DNA of 64,000 bases from Burkholderiales bacterium PBB2 (GTDB taxonomy: Bacteria; Pseudomonadota; Gammaproteobacteria; Burkholderiales; Burkholderiaceae_C): assembly GCA_002255955.1 (NCBI GenBank), contig NKIM01000001.1:62001-126000 (forward strand), written 5' to 3'. Shown here piece after piece: positions 49,217 to 58,654 of the stretch. Position 1 is the stretch's first letter. Each line of letters opens with the position of its first letter. The notes under the pieces were generated by a model. That model did not search any database. It was not told the origin of the DNA and saw only the letters and a program-made list of their open reading frames with translations. A program made the position numbers and the translations under genes.

Positions 49217-51037
49217 TCAGGTCTCAGCGCCGCTCTGCTGGAGACGCCACATGCGGGCGTAGAGGCCGTCCTGCTCCATCAAGACCGCGTGCGAGCCACG
49301 TTCGGCGATGCGGCCCCCTTCCATCACCAGGATCTCGTGCGCATCGACCACGGTGGACAGGCGGTGGGCAATGACCAGCACGGTCTTGTTCTGCGCCGCC
49401 GCTTCCAGCTCGGCCTGGATGGCGCGCTCGTTGCGCGAGTCCAGGGCCGAGGTGGCCTCGTCAAAAATCAGCAGCGGCGGATTCTTGAGCAGAGTGCGGG
49501 CAATCGCCACCCGCTGCTTTTCACCACCGCTGAGCTTGAGCCCACGTTCGCCGACCAGGGTTTCATAGCCCCTGGGCGTGGCGCTGATGAAGTCATGGAT
49601 ATGGGCGGCACGCGCGGCCTCTTCGATCTGCTCGCGGCTGGCGCCGGGGCGGCCGTAGGCGATGTTGTAGGCCACGGTGTCATTGAACAGCACCGTGTCC
49701 TGTGGAACGATGCCGATGGCACGCCGCAGGCTCGACTGCGTGACGGCGGACAGAGCCTGTCCATCGATGGTGATGCGGCCGGAATCGACGTCGTAAAAGC
49801 GGTAGAGCAGCCGGGCCAGCGTGCTCTTGCCCGCCCCGCTGGGGCCGACCACGGCCACTTTCTTGCCCGCCGGGATCTCGAAGCTCAGGCCTTGCAAGAT
49901 GGGCCGGCTCGGCTCGTAGGCAAAGTGCACATCCTCAAAACGCACCGCAGCGCCCTGCACCACCAGCTCACGCGCATCGGGTCGGTCCGCCACCTCGCGC
50001 TCGCGCTCCAGCAGGCCGAACATCTTGTCCAGGTCGGTCAGGCTTTGCTTGATCTCGCGGTAGATCACGCCGAGAAAATTCAGCGGGATGTAGAGCTGGA
50101 TCATGAAGGCATTGACCATGACCAGGTCGCCGAGGCTCATGGTGCCCGCCACCACGCCGGCCGTGGCACGCCAGAGCATCAGCACCAGTGCGCTGGCGAT
50201 GATCAGCTGCTGGCCAGTATTCAGCAGTGACAAGGTGGACTGCGACTTCAGCTGGGCTCGACGCAGCTTCTCCAGGCTTTCGTCGTAGCGGCGCGCCTCG
50301 AAGTCTTCGTTGTTGAAGTACTTGACGGTCTCGTAGTTCAGCAGCGAGTCGATGGCCTTGCTGTGCGCCACCGAATCGAGCTCATTGAGCTGCTTGCGGA
50401 ACTTGGTGCGCCACTCGGTCACCGTGATGGTGAAGCCGATGTAGAGCACCAGGGCGCCCAGCGTTATCCAGGCAAAGGATGCGTCGAACTTGAAGGCCAG
50501 CAGACCCAGCACCAAGGCCACTTCGATCAGCGTGGGCACGATGCTGTAGAGCGAGTACGAGATCAGCGAATGCACGGCGCGCGTGCCACGCTCGATGTCC
50601 CGGGTCATGCCGCCGGTCTGGCGCTCGAGATGGAAACGCAGGCTGAGGTCGTGCAGATGGCGGAACACCTGCAGCGAGATGCTGCGTGCCGTCCCCTCGG
50701 TGGCCTTGGCAAAGATCAGCTCGCGCAGCTCGGTGAACAGCGAGGTCGACAGGCGCAGGCCGCCGTAGGCGAGCAAGAGGCCCAGGGGCAGCACCAGCAT
50801 GCTCTCGGCCGAGCCGGGCTTGATCGCCAGGCTGTCGACCAGGGACTTGAGCAAGAGCGGCACGCCCACATTGCTGAACTTGGCCGCCAGCATGAAGCCC
50901 AGGGCCAGGCCCACACGCCAGCGGTAGCGCCACAGATAGGGCAACAGCTTGCGGATGGTGGCCCAATCCGATCGTGCGGGGGCCGCCGCGGGTGCGGAAG
51001 CCGGAGGGGCTGTCAAAGCAGCAGTTCGATCACGCAT
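49217..51037 (-). CDS. Atm1-type ABC exporter (membrane and ATPase fused)
   Basis: 606 residues from the ATG at 51037 (MRDRTAALTAPPASAP). The open frame to 51490 runs over the divergent thioesterase gene and is not used. Six membrane helices (about residues 30-320) precede an ATPase domain with Walker A GPSGAGKSTLARLL, signature LSGGEKQRVAIAR and Walker B LLIFDEATSALD. The segment SLLNYETVKYFNNEDFEARRYDE is characteristic of the Atm1/HMT1 group (residues about 234-256). These export glutathione-linked or metal-sulfur compounds; bacterial members give heavy-metal tolerance. Works as a homodimer. Confidence 0.92.
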   Translation of the reverse strand: MRDRTAALTAPPASAPAAAPARSDWATIRKLLPYLWRYRWRVGLALGFMLAAKFSNVGVPLLLKSLVDSLAIKPGSAESMLVLPLGLLLAYGGLRLSTSLFTELRELIFAKATEGTARSISLQVFRHLHDLSLRFHLERQTGGMTRDIERGTRAVHSLISYSLYSIVPTLIEVALVLGLLAFKFDASFAWITLGALVLYIGFTITVTEWRTKFRKQLNELDSVAHSKAIDSLLNYETVKYFNNEDFEARRYDESLEKLRRAQLKSQSTLSLLNTGQQLIIASALVLMLWRATAGVVAGTMSLGDLVMVNAFMIQLYIPLNFLGVIYREIKQSLTDLDKMFGLLEREREVADRPDARELVVQGAAVRFEDVHFAYEPSRPILQGLSFEIPAGKKVAVVGPSGAGKSTLARLLYRFYDVDSGRITIDGQALSAVTQSSLRRAIGIVPQDTVLFNDTVAYNIAYGRPGASREQIEEAARAAHIHDFISATPRGYETLVGERGLKLSGGEKQRVAIARTLLKNPPLLIFDEATSALDSRNERAIQAELEAAAQNKTVLVIAHRLSTVVDAHEILVMEGGRIAERGSHAVLMEQDGLYARMWRLQQSGAET

Positions 51038-51248
51038 GTGTTGTCGTCGCTCAAAAGCGCAGGCCTCGCCCCCACGAGGGGCGGCTCTGCAGCATCGGGT
51101 GTCATCAAGGCTGGATTCTCGGTGCTTTGCTCGCCAGAGGCCGAGCCGTCGCCAAATAGGCACGGCCGTCCAGCGCGGCCACGGGCTCGACCCTCCGAGA
51201 CCGATTCGATTGGCGGACAATTCAGCCCTTCTCGAACCAGGAAACGCC

Positions 51249-51692
51249 ATGAGCAGTAGCAGCAGTACGCCCACCGACAGCACCCCCGCCACATCCGCCA
51301 GCACCGGCGCCCCCGCCCTGCCCCGCGAACTGGTGCTGCGTGTCATGCCCATGCCGGCCGATGCCAACGCCAACGGCGACATCTTCGGCGGCTGGATCAT
51401 GGCCCAGGTGGACCTGGCCGGCTCCGTACAGCCGGCGCGTTTGTCGCGCGGCCGGGTCACCACCGTGGCCGTCAACGAGTTCATCTTCAAGCAGCGCGTG
51501 TCGGTCGGTGACCTGCTGTCCTTCTACTCGCAGATCACCCGGATCGGCCGGACCTCTATCACCGTGCATGTCGAGGTGGTGGCCGAGCGCAATCCCATGG
51601 ACCCGCAGGTGGTCAAGGTCACCGAGGCCAATTTGACCTATGTGGCCATCGACGACCAAGGCAAGCCCCGCCCCTTCGCTGAGCAAGCCTGA
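51249..51692 (+). CDS. yciA: Acyl-CoA thioesterase, YciA-like hotdog fold
   Basis: 147 residues from the ATG at 51249, with AGGAA five bases upstream. A Ser/Thr-rich start of about 22 residues precedes the hotdog domain: LRVMPMPADANANGDIFGGW carries the catalytic Asp of the YciA/BFIT group, followed by AVNEFIFKQRVSVGDLLSF. It hydrolyses acyl-CoA to free acid and CoA, probably homohexameric. Divergent from the ABC exporter across about 210 bases. The FAD oxidoreductase gene follows after 25 bases. Confidence 0.9.
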   Translation: MSSSSSTPTDSTPATSASTGAPALPRELVLRVMPMPADANANGDIFGGWIMAQVDLAGSVQPARLSRGRVTTVAVNEFIFKQRVSVGDLLSFYSQITRIGRTSITVHVEVVAERNPMDPQVVKVTEANLTYVAIDDQGKPRPFAEQA

Positions 51693-51717
51693 GCACCAGG
51701 ACCGCATCCGGCCAACC

Positions 51718-52860
51718 ATGGCTTCATCGGTTCTGATCCTCGGCGGCGGTGCCATCGGCAGCGCCGTGGCGGCATATCTGTCCGCGGGCGGATGGAGCGG
51801 CGAGATCCGCGTGCTGGAACGCGACCCGAGTTATGCCCAGGCCTCATCGGCCCTGTCGGCCGCCTCGATCCGACAGCAGTTCTCCACGCCGCTGAACATC
51901 GCCCTGTCGCAGTTCGGCCTGCAGTGGCTGCGCGCCCATCCGGAATGCGGCCTCAGCGAGCAGGGCTACCTCTACCTCGCCGACACGGCCGAGCGCGCCG
52001 ATGGACTGCGGGCCCTTCACGCCATCCAAACCGCGGCCGGCGCCGACATCGCACTGATGCCGCCCGCCGAACTGAAGCAGCGCTGGCCATGGCTGACCTG
52101 TGAGGACCTGCACCTGGGCAGCTGGGGCCGCAGCGGCGAGGGTTGGTTCGACGGCTGGGCCTTGCTGCAGACCTTGCGCGCGCAAGCCTTGAACCAGGGC
52201 GTGCGCTACCTGGCCGATGAGGCGGTGGCGCTGCAGCGAGACAACAGCGGCGCGATCCGTGGCGTGCAGACCCAACAGGGTCAGGTCTTGCAGGCCGACC
52301 TCTATGTGCTGGCCACCGGCGCCTGGTCGGGCAGCCTGGCGGCCACGGCGGGCTTGGACCTGCCCATCAGCGCCAAACGGCGCAGCGTCTACGTCTTCCG
52401 CAGCCCCGAGCCCGCGCTTGGCTGCCCGCTGCTGATCGACCCGAGCGGCCTGTGGCTGCGGCCGGAAGGGCCCAACCAGTTCATCTGCGGCGGCACGCCG
52501 CTGAACGACGCGCCCGGCCTGCCGCTGGACCCGGAGGCCGATCTGTTTGAAGAGTCGCTCTGGCCCGCCATGGCCCAGCGCGTGCCGGGCTTCGAGAGCC
52601 TGCGCCTGGAACGAGCCTGGGCCGGCTACTACGAGATGAATGACTTCGACCACAACGGCCTGGTCGGCGCCCTGCCCGGCTGCGCCAATCTGCTGCTGGC
52701 CTGCGGCTTCTCGGGCCATGGCCTGCAGCATGCGCCGGGCGTGGGTCGCGGCCTGGCCGAATGGATTCGCAGCGGCCGCTTCGAGCCCCTGGATCTCAGC
52801 CCCTTGAGCCCCGCACGGCTGGCGGCGAATCAGCCCTACTGCGAGCTCAATGTGATCTGA
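51718..52860 (+). CDS. FAD-dependent oxidoreductase, DAO family
   Basis: 380 residues from the ATG at 51718. The FAD-binding fold opens with SVLILGGGAIGSAVAAYLS and a ribose-binding VLERD; ASSALSAASIRQQFSTPLN is typical of the D-amino-acid oxidase/sarcosine oxidase/FOXRED1 group. The end (LLLACGFSGHGLQHAPGVGR) is the C-terminal FAD motif. It probably oxidises a secondary or D-amino acid. Substrate unknown. It follows the thioesterase on the same strand and may be co-transcribed with it. Confidence 0.87.
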   Translation: MASSVLILGGGAIGSAVAAYLSAGGWSGEIRVLERDPSYAQASSALSAASIRQQFSTPLNIALSQFGLQWLRAHPECGLSEQGYLYLADTAERADGLRALHAIQTAAGADIALMPPAELKQRWPWLTCEDLHLGSWGRSGEGWFDGWALLQTLRAQALNQGVRYLADEAVALQRDNSGAIRGVQTQQGQVLQADLYVLATGAWSGSLAATAGLDLPISAKRRSVYVFRSPEPALGCPLLIDPSGLWLRPEGPNQFICGGTPLNDAPGLPLDPEADLFEESLWPAMAQRVPGFESLRLERAWAGYYEMNDFDHNGLVGALPGCANLLLACGFSGHGLQHAPGVGRGLAEWIRSGRFEPLDLSPLSPARLAANQPYCELNVI

Positions 52861-52877
52861 GCCCGCGGAGCCGGTGC

Positions 52878-53642
52878 TCAATCAAACTTTGAAAAATCCG
52901 GGGCGCGCTTTTGGAAGAAAGCCTGGAAGGCCTCCATGGCCTCAGGCGAGCGCAGCTTGGCGGCGAAGATCTCGGCCTCGACCTTGATCACCTCGTTCAA
53001 CTGCTCCTGGCTGTGGCGGCGCATCAATCGCTTGCTCTCGCGCACGGCACCGGGCGCCAGAGTGTTGAAACGCTCGGCCACGCGGCGGGCATGGGCCACC
53101 ACCTCGCTGCCGGGCAGCACCGCGTTGGCAATGCCGCACTCCACCGCATCGGGGCCGGTGAAGGGATCACCCAGCAGCAGCTTCTCGGCCGCCTTGACAT
53201 GGCCCATCAGGCGCGGCACGACCAGGCTGGAGCCGAACTCGGGCACCAGGCCCAGGCCCACAAACGGCATGGCCAGGCGGGCGTCATCGGCCACGAAGAC
53301 GAAATCGCAGTGCAGCAGCAAGGTGGTGCCGATGCCGATGGCGGCGCCGTTGACGGCGGCAATCACCGGCTTCTCGCAGCCCAGCAGGGCACGCATGAAC
53401 TGGAACACCGGCGCGTCTTCGTCACGCGGCGGGCGGCTCATGAAGTCGTCAATGTCATTGCCCGAGGTGAAGATATTCGGCTGACCCTGGATCAACACGG
53501 CACGCACGGTCTTGTCGCTGTTGACGGCGATCAGGGCCTCGGCCATGGCTTCGTACATGGCGCCAGTCAGCGCATTTTTTCTTTCCGGGCGGGCGATCTC
53601 AATCGTCGCCACGCCATTGACCACTGCCGTCTTGATGCTCAT
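52878..53642 (-). CDS. Enoyl-CoA hydratase/isomerase family protein
   Basis: 254 residues from the ATG at 53642, with AGGAGA upstream. A crotonase-fold enzyme: IARPERKNALTGAMYEAM, then FTSGNDIDDFM and AAVNGAAIGIGTTLLLHCDF form the CoA and oxyanion-hole regions. One of the usual catalytic glutamates is seen in the VPEFGSSLVVPRLMG segment. Expected role: hydration of trans-2-enoyl-CoA or double-bond isomerisation in fatty-acid oxidation. Last gene of the minus-strand beta-oxidation cluster. Confidence 0.9.
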   Translation of the reverse strand: MSIKTAVVNGVATIEIARPERKNALTGAMYEAMAEALIAVNSDKTVRAVLIQGQPNIFTSGNDIDDFMSRPPRDEDAPVFQFMRALLGCEKPVIAAVNGAAIGIGTTLLLHCDFVFVADDARLAMPFVGLGLVPEFGSSLVVPRLMGHVKAAEKLLLGDPFTGPDAVECGIANAVLPGSEVVAHARRVAERFNTLAPGAVRESKRLMRRHSQEQLNEVIKVEAEIFAAKLRSPEAMEAFQAFFQKRAPDFSKFD

Positions 53643-53703
53643 CTCAAACTCTCCTTGCAAGCCCGCCATTGTGCAGGCTTGGGTCACGTACGGGCGGCAG
53701 CAC

Positions 53704-54249
53704 TCAGACCGGCGGCTTGAGCTGCTGCCAATGGTTGGCCAGGTGCATCAGGTGGGCGCGCTCGTACTGGGCGCGCGTCAGCTCGCCGTAGGCGAAATGC
53801 GGGGCGTAAGCGCCTTGGTGGCTGCTGAAGGCTTCCATGGCGTCAAGCAGACGCTGCACCGCCACCTTCAGCGCCAACGCGGGGTCCAGCGCGGCCGCGC
53901 CAGGAATCGGCTCATCCAGGCTGTGCGACATGGCGCCGCGCGCATCGAACCAGCTCCATGCAACGGCGCCCGCCGTGGCGCGAAACCAGGCGGGCTTGAG
54001 CTCGGGAAAGCCTCGCACCGAGAACTCGATGCTCTGGGCCGTGTGCTGCAGCATCTGCACCAGATTCCACTGCGCATTGCCATGCAGGCGCGGCTCGCCG
54101 AACAGCAACTCCAGCACCGCCTCGCGGGCATAACGCCAAGTCTTGAAGGACTGCAACTCGCCGCTGCAGCCCGCCAAGGCAGTGGGGGCCAGCAGCAGCG
54201 CGCTGGCGCGCAGAAAACGGCGCCTCGCGGCGCCGTGCGGCCTCGACAT
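53704..54249 (-). CDS. DUF1569 protein with Tat/lipoprotein-type signal
   Basis: 181 residues from the ATG at 54249, which overlaps the thiolase stop by one base (TGATG). The N-terminus has a twin-arginine motif (RRRFLRAS) and a lipobox (ALAGC), suggesting Tat export and lipidation. The rest (QWNLVQMLQHTAQSIEFSVRG to HLMHLANHWQQLKPPV) matches DUF1569, a DinB-like four-helix fold whose histidines often bind metal. Function unknown. Its place within the beta-oxidation cluster may be incidental. Confidence 0.8.
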   Translation of the reverse strand: MSRPHGAARRRFLRASALLLAPTALAGCSGELQSFKTWRYAREAVLELLFGEPRLHGNAQWNLVQMLQHTAQSIEFSVRGFPELKPAWFRATAGAVAWSWFDARGAMSHSLDEPIPGAAALDPALALKVAVQRLLDAMEAFSSHQGAYAPHFAYGELTRAQYERAHLMHLANHWQQLKPPV

Positions 54250-55463
54250 CAGAGACGCTCGAGGATGCCTGCGGCGCCCTGACCTGCGCCCACGCACATG
54301 GTCACCATGCCGTACTTGCCACCGGTGCGGCGCAGGCCGTGGATCACGCTGGCGGCGCGGATGGCACCGGTGGCGCCCAGCGGGTGGCCCAGGGCGATCG
54401 CGCCGCCGTTCGGGTTCACCTTGCTGCGATCCAGCACGATGCCCTTGCTGTCCAAGTCATTCAGCACGGCCAGCGACTGGGCCGCAAAGGCTTCGTTCAG
54501 CTCGACCCAGTCCAGATCGGCCGCCGTGATGCCGGCCAGCTTGAGCGCGGCCGGGATGGCCTCGATCGGGCCGATGCCCATGATTTCCGGCGGCACGCCG
54601 CGCACGGCGAAGCTGACGAAGCGGGCCAACGGGGTCAGGCCAAAGCGCTTGACGGCGGCTTCCGAAGCCACGATCAGGGCGCCGGCGCCGTCCGAGGTCT
54701 GCGAGCTGTTGCCGGCAGTGACGCTGCCCTTGGCGGCGAACACCGGCTTGAGGCGGGCCAGACCTTCGATCGAGGTGTCCTTGCGCGGACCTTCGTCGAT
54801 GCTGACGCTGCGACGACGCTCGATGATGGAGCCATCGGCCAGATTGGGCAGGCGCTCGATCAATTCAAACGGCGTCATCTCGGCAGCGAAGTGGCCGGCC
54901 TCGATGGCCGCCAGGGCGCGGCGGTGCGACTCGGCCGCGAAAGCGTCCTGGTCTTCGCGGCTGATCTTCCACTGCTGAGCCACCTTCTCGGCGGTCAGGC
55001 CCATGCCGTAAGCGATGCCGATGTTCTCGTCACGCTCAAAAATCAGCGGCGACAGCGAGGGCTTGTTGCCGCCCATGGGCACCATGCTCATGGACTCGAC
55101 GCCGGCGGCGATCATCACCTCGGCTTCGCCGACGCGGATGCGGTCGGCCGCCATTTGCAGGGCGGTGATGCCCGAGGCGCAGTAGCGATTGACGGTCACG
55201 CCGCCGACGCTGTTGGGCAGACCGGCCAGCACGGCGCCGACGCGGGCGATGTTCATGCCCTGCTCGCCTTCGGGGAAGGAACAGCCGACGATGGCGTCTT
55301 CAATTGCCGCCGGGTCCAGGCCCGGGGCTTGAGCCAACGCGGCCTGGATGGCGCGCACCAGCATCTCGTCGGGGCGGGTGTTCTTGTAGTAACCACGGCC
55401 CGACTTGCCGATGGGCAAACGGGTGGCGGCGCAGATAAACGCTTCTTGCACTTGCTTTGCCAT
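54249..55463 (-). CDS. Acetyl-CoA acyltransferase (thiolase)
   Basis: 404 residues from the ATG at 55463 (MAKQVQEAFICAATRLPIGK). Thiolase cleaves 3-ketoacyl-CoA with CoA to shorten the chain by acetyl-CoA. The nucleophile cysteine is in VNRYCASGITALQ, the histidine in ALGHPLGATGA and the second cysteine in MVTMCVGAGQGAAG. The length fits degradative FadA-type thiolases. It belongs with the FadN-like enzyme encoded upstream on the same strand. Confidence 0.93.
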   Translation of the reverse strand: MAKQVQEAFICAATRLPIGKSGRGYYKNTRPDEMLVRAIQAALAQAPGLDPAAIEDAIVGCSFPEGEQGMNIARVGAVLAGLPNSVGGVTVNRYCASGITALQMAADRIRVGEAEVMIAAGVESMSMVPMGGNKPSLSPLIFERDENIGIAYGMGLTAEKVAQQWKISREDQDAFAAESHRRALAAIEAGHFAAEMTPFELIERLPNLADGSIIERRRSVSIDEGPRKDTSIEGLARLKPVFAAKGSVTAGNSSQTSDGAGALIVASEAAVKRFGLTPLARFVSFAVRGVPPEIMGIGPIEAIPAALKLAGITAADLDWVELNEAFAAQSLAVLNDLDSKGIVLDRSKVNPNGGAIALGHPLGATGAIRAASVIHGLRRTGGKYGMVTMCVGAGQGAAGILERL

Positions 55464-55480
55464 GATGTTCAACCAACCTT

Positions 55481-55981
55481 TCAGTTCTTGGGGGTCTTGG
55501 GTATCCAAGCCCAGACAAATTCACACTCAACCGGGTTCACACCGGCCTCATCCGTCACCACCACCGACACCGTGACCTCGCCCTTGGGCTCGGCCCACAT
55601 CAGCTCGCGCTGGGCAGCGCTCAGCGTGGCGCGTGCCCGCATCGCACCGCTGGCGCGCTTCTTGAAATCCACATGCATGGATTTGCACAGCGGCAGGCAG
55701 TCGTCACGCACATTCATGCCGACCACCATGCCCGTCGCCGTCTCAGCCAGCAAACCCATCGCCGCGGCATGAACGCCACCGATGTGGTTTTGCACCGGCC
55801 GCCGATTGGCGATGGCGATCTCCGCCACTTCGCCATCCAGGCGCACAAAGTCCAGCTTGGCCGTGCCCGTGAAAGGCACGGCCCGCCGCAGCGCCAGATT
55901 GCGCGCCATCGGCCGCACAGCCGCTGGCCAGGCGTCGAGCTTGGCCAGGGTGCGTGCGAGGCGGTTGGGAGCGGTGTTCAT
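55481..55981 (-). CDS. DUF4442 hotdog-fold protein
   Basis: 166 residues from the ATG at 55981 (MNTAPNRLARTLAKLD). The hotdog-like region includes VQNHIGGVHAAAMGLLAETATGM (residues about 64-86) and MHVDFKKRASGAMRARATL. DUF4442 proteins are related to PaaI-type thioesterases. It lies between the thiolase and FadN-like genes, so a role in acyl-CoA hydrolysis is plausible. The open frame continues 39 codons into the spacer without support. Confidence 0.82.
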   Translation of the reverse strand: MNTAPNRLARTLAKLDAWPAAVRPMARNLALRRAVPFTGTAKLDFVRLDGEVAEIAIANRRPVQNHIGGVHAAAMGLLAETATGMVVGMNVRDDCLPLCKSMHVDFKKRASGAMRARATLSAAQRELMWAEPKGEVTVSVVVTDEAGVNPVECEFVWAWIPKTPKN

Positions 55982-56125
55982 CGGATCGAGAAATCTCAGC
56001 AGTGTTGCGGGGCGTAGCGAGCGAGCGTCAGGCGAGGCGGACGGAGCGCAGGAACCGGAACGACCTTGAGGGTCGTGAGGATTCCGAGCACCGCCCAACG
56101 ACGCATGACGTTCGCGCAGTAGCCC
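55982..56125. repeat. Spacer with hairpin between FadN-like and DUF4442 genes
   Basis: 144 bases with the inverted repeat ACGACC-TTGAG-GGTCGT (56060-56076), flanked by partly complementary GGAACCGG and GAGGATTCC, and a GCGAGC repeat near 56021-56030. It looks like a dispersed intergenic repeat; no T run supports a terminator. Confidence 0.4.
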
Positions 56126-58522
56126 TTAATTACGTACCGGCTTGCCGGTTTGGAGCATGCCCATGATTCGCTCTTGCGTCTTCGGGTGCTCCAGCAGGCT
56201 GCAGAAGTGCTTGCGCTCCAGCGACATCAGGTACTCCTCGTCGACCAGAGAACCGGCTTCCACCGCGCCACCACAGACCACATCGGCGATCAGAGCAGCC
56301 AGATGGAAATCGTGCTGGCTGATGAAGCCACCGTCACGCATATTGGCCAGCTGGCCCTTGATGGTGGCGATGCCCGAGCGACCAGCGACCGGGAACTTGG
56401 CCTTGAGCGGCGGGCGGTAGCCCGACTCGAACAAGCCCTTCACCTGGGCGCTGGCGACGTGCAGCAGTTCGTCCTTGTTGGGCACGATCACATCGCTGTC
56501 GAGCAGGAAGCCGTTCTTCTTGGCTTCCAGGGCCGAGGTCGCCACCTTGGCGGTGGCCGCGGTGGTGAAACCGTCCTTCAGGAAGGCGAACAGGTCGACG
56601 CCGGAATTGCCGGCCGCGGCCATTTCGGCCGCACGGCGGGCGATATAGGTCAGGCCGCCGCCACCGGGAATCAGGCCCACGCCCACTTCCACCAGGCCAA
56701 CATAACTCTCCATGTGCGCGACACGGCGCGCGCAATGCACGGCCAGCTCGGCGCCGCCACCAAGCGCCAGGCCACGCATGGCAGCCACCACTGGCACCTG
56801 GGCATAGCGGATGCGCAGCATCATGTCCTGCAGCTTCTTCTCTTCCGGCGCGATGCCCTTGGCACCCGACTTCATGAAGACCGGCATCAGCGCTTCCAGA
56901 TTGGCGCCGGCGGAGAAGACATCGTCCGGGCTCCAGATCACCAGGCCCTTGTAGCCGGCTTCAGCGATCTCGACGGCCTTGAGCAGGCCTTCGGTCACGG
57001 TCGGGCTGATCAGGTGCAGCTTGGCGGTGATGGAGGCGATGACGACTTCCTTGTCCAGCGTCCAGACGCGCACTTCCTCGTTCTTGAACAGCTCGGTGCC
57101 GGCCTTCAGCGGCTCGACGGCGCCTTCGCCGACCAGGCGTTCCGGGAAAGCCTGGCGGGCGTAGACCGGCAGCTCGGCACGGGCCTTGAACTTGCCTTCC
57201 GCGGCGCTCCAGGAACCGTTGACGCTGTGCACGCCACCGTTCTCGGCCACCGGGCCTTCGAACACCCAGGCGGGCAGCGGCGCGCTGGCCAGGGTCTTGC
57301 CGGCGGCGATGTCTTCCTGGATCCACTCGGCCACTTGCTTCCAGCCGGCGGCTTGCCACAGCTCGAAAGGACCTTGTTGCGAGCCGAAGCCCCAGCGCAT
57401 GGCGAAGTCGATTTCTCGAGCGGTGTCGGCCACGGTCGCCAGATGCACAGCTACGTAGTGGAAGCTGTCACGCAGGATGGACCAGAGGAACTGGGCCTGC
57501 GGGTTGCTCGATTCACGCAGCAGCTTGATGCGATCGGCAGCCGGCTTCTTGAGCATGCGGGCGACGATCTCGTCGGCCTTCTTGCCGCCGGCGACGTATT
57601 CACCGGTGGCGAAGTCCAGGCGCTGGATGTCCTTGCCGACCTTTTTGTAGAAGCCCGCGCCGGCCTTCTGGCCCAGGGCGCCCTTCTCGATCAGACCGGC
57701 CAGCACCTTGGGCGTGGCGTAGGTGCTGAAGAAGGGGTCGGACTGAAGCGTGTCCTGCATGGTCTTGACCACATGGGCCATGGTGTCCAGGCCGACCACG
57801 TCCGCGGTGCGGAAGGTGCCGCTGGAAGCGCGACCCAGCTTCTTGCCGGTCAGGTCGTCGACCAAGTCCACGGACAGGCCGAACTTCTCAGCCTCGATCA
57901 TGGTGGCCATCATGCCGGCGATACCGACCCGGTTGGCCACGAAGTTAGGCGTGTCATTGGCCCGCACCACGCCCTTGCCGACGGCGGTGGTGACGAAGCC
58001 TTCCAGCTGATCGATCACTTCCGGACGGGTCGTCGGGGTGTTGATCAGCTCCACCAGGTACATATAACGCGGCGGATTGAAGAAATGGATGCCGCAGAAA
58101 CGCGGCTTGATTTCTTCGGGCAGCACTTCGCTGAGCTTGGTGATGCTCAAGCCCGAGGTGTTGGAGGCGACGATGGCGTGCGGGGCGATGAAGGGCGCGA
58201 TCTTGGTGTACAGATCGAGCTTCCAGTCCATGCGCTCGGCAATCGCCTCGATGATGAGGTCGCAGTCCTTGAGCAGCTCGAGGTGCTCTTCGTAATTGGC
58301 CTGCTGGATCAACGCGGCGTCGGCCACATCGCCCAGGGGCGCGGGCTTGAGCTTCTTCAGGCCGTCGATGGCCTTGGACACGATGCCGTTCTTCGGGCCT
58401 TCCTTGGCCGGCAGGTCGAACAACACGACCGGCACCTTGACGTTGACCAGATGCGCAGCGATCTGCGCGCCCATCACGCCAGCGCCGAGCACGGCGACTT
58501 TGCGAACTTGGAATCGACTCAC
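56126..58522 (-). CDS. 3-hydroxyacyl-CoA dehydrogenase / enoyl-CoA hydratase, FadN-like
   Basis: 798 residues from a GTG at 58522, with AAGGAG six bases upstream. The dehydrogenase half is N-terminal (KVAVLGAGVMGAQIAAHLV; ASNTSGLSITKLSEVLP; GIHFFNPPRYM) and the crotonase half is C-terminal (VWSPDDVFSAGANLEAL; VAAMRGLALGGGAELAVH; LIPGGGGLTYIARR is shortened here). This order is that of FadN, the reverse of E. coli FadB. It carries out two successive beta-oxidation steps. Thiolase follows on the same strand. Confidence 0.93.
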   Translation of the reverse strand: MSRFQVRKVAVLGAGVMGAQIAAHLVNVKVPVVLFDLPAKEGPKNGIVSKAIDGLKKLKPAPLGDVADAALIQQANYEEHLELLKDCDLIIEAIAERMDWKLDLYTKIAPFIAPHAIVASNTSGLSITKLSEVLPEEIKPRFCGIHFFNPPRYMYLVELINTPTTRPEVIDQLEGFVTTAVGKGVVRANDTPNFVANRVGIAGMMATMIEAEKFGLSVDLVDDLTGKKLGRASSGTFRTADVVGLDTMAHVVKTMQDTLQSDPFFSTYATPKVLAGLIEKGALGQKAGAGFYKKVGKDIQRLDFATGEYVAGGKKADEIVARMLKKPAADRIKLLRESSNPQAQFLWSILRDSFHYVAVHLATVADTAREIDFAMRWGFGSQQGPFELWQAAGWKQVAEWIQEDIAAGKTLASAPLPAWVFEGPVAENGGVHSVNGSWSAAEGKFKARAELPVYARQAFPERLVGEGAVEPLKAGTELFKNEEVRVWTLDKEVVIASITAKLHLISPTVTEGLLKAVEIAEAGYKGLVIWSPDDVFSAGANLEALMPVFMKSGAKGIAPEEKKLQDMMLRIRYAQVPVVAAMRGLALGGGAELAVHCARRVAHMESYVGLVEVGVGLIPGGGGLTYIARRAAEMAAAGNSGVDLFAFLKDGFTTAATAKVATSALEAKKNGFLLDSDVIVPNKDELLHVASAQVKGLFESGYRPPLKAKFPVAGRSGIATIKGQLANMRDGGFISQHDFHLAALIADVVCGGAVEAGSLVDEEYLMSLERKHFCSLLEHPKTQERIMGMLQTGKPVRN

Positions 58523-58654
58523 GTACTTCTCCTTGGAAGAGCTTGTTGACTTGATTGTTTGTTTTCTGTTCTCGTGGCGCAGCGCCGATCGTGGGCGCTG
58601 GGCTCGGATTCAATGCCCGCGGCGCAGCCAGGCTGGCCACGGCACACCTTCAGT

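Noticed and set aside
56150-58549. Plus-strand open frame of about 800 codons opposite the FadN-like gene
   Set aside because: Antisense shadow. The opposite strand has a full family match with a ribosome site.
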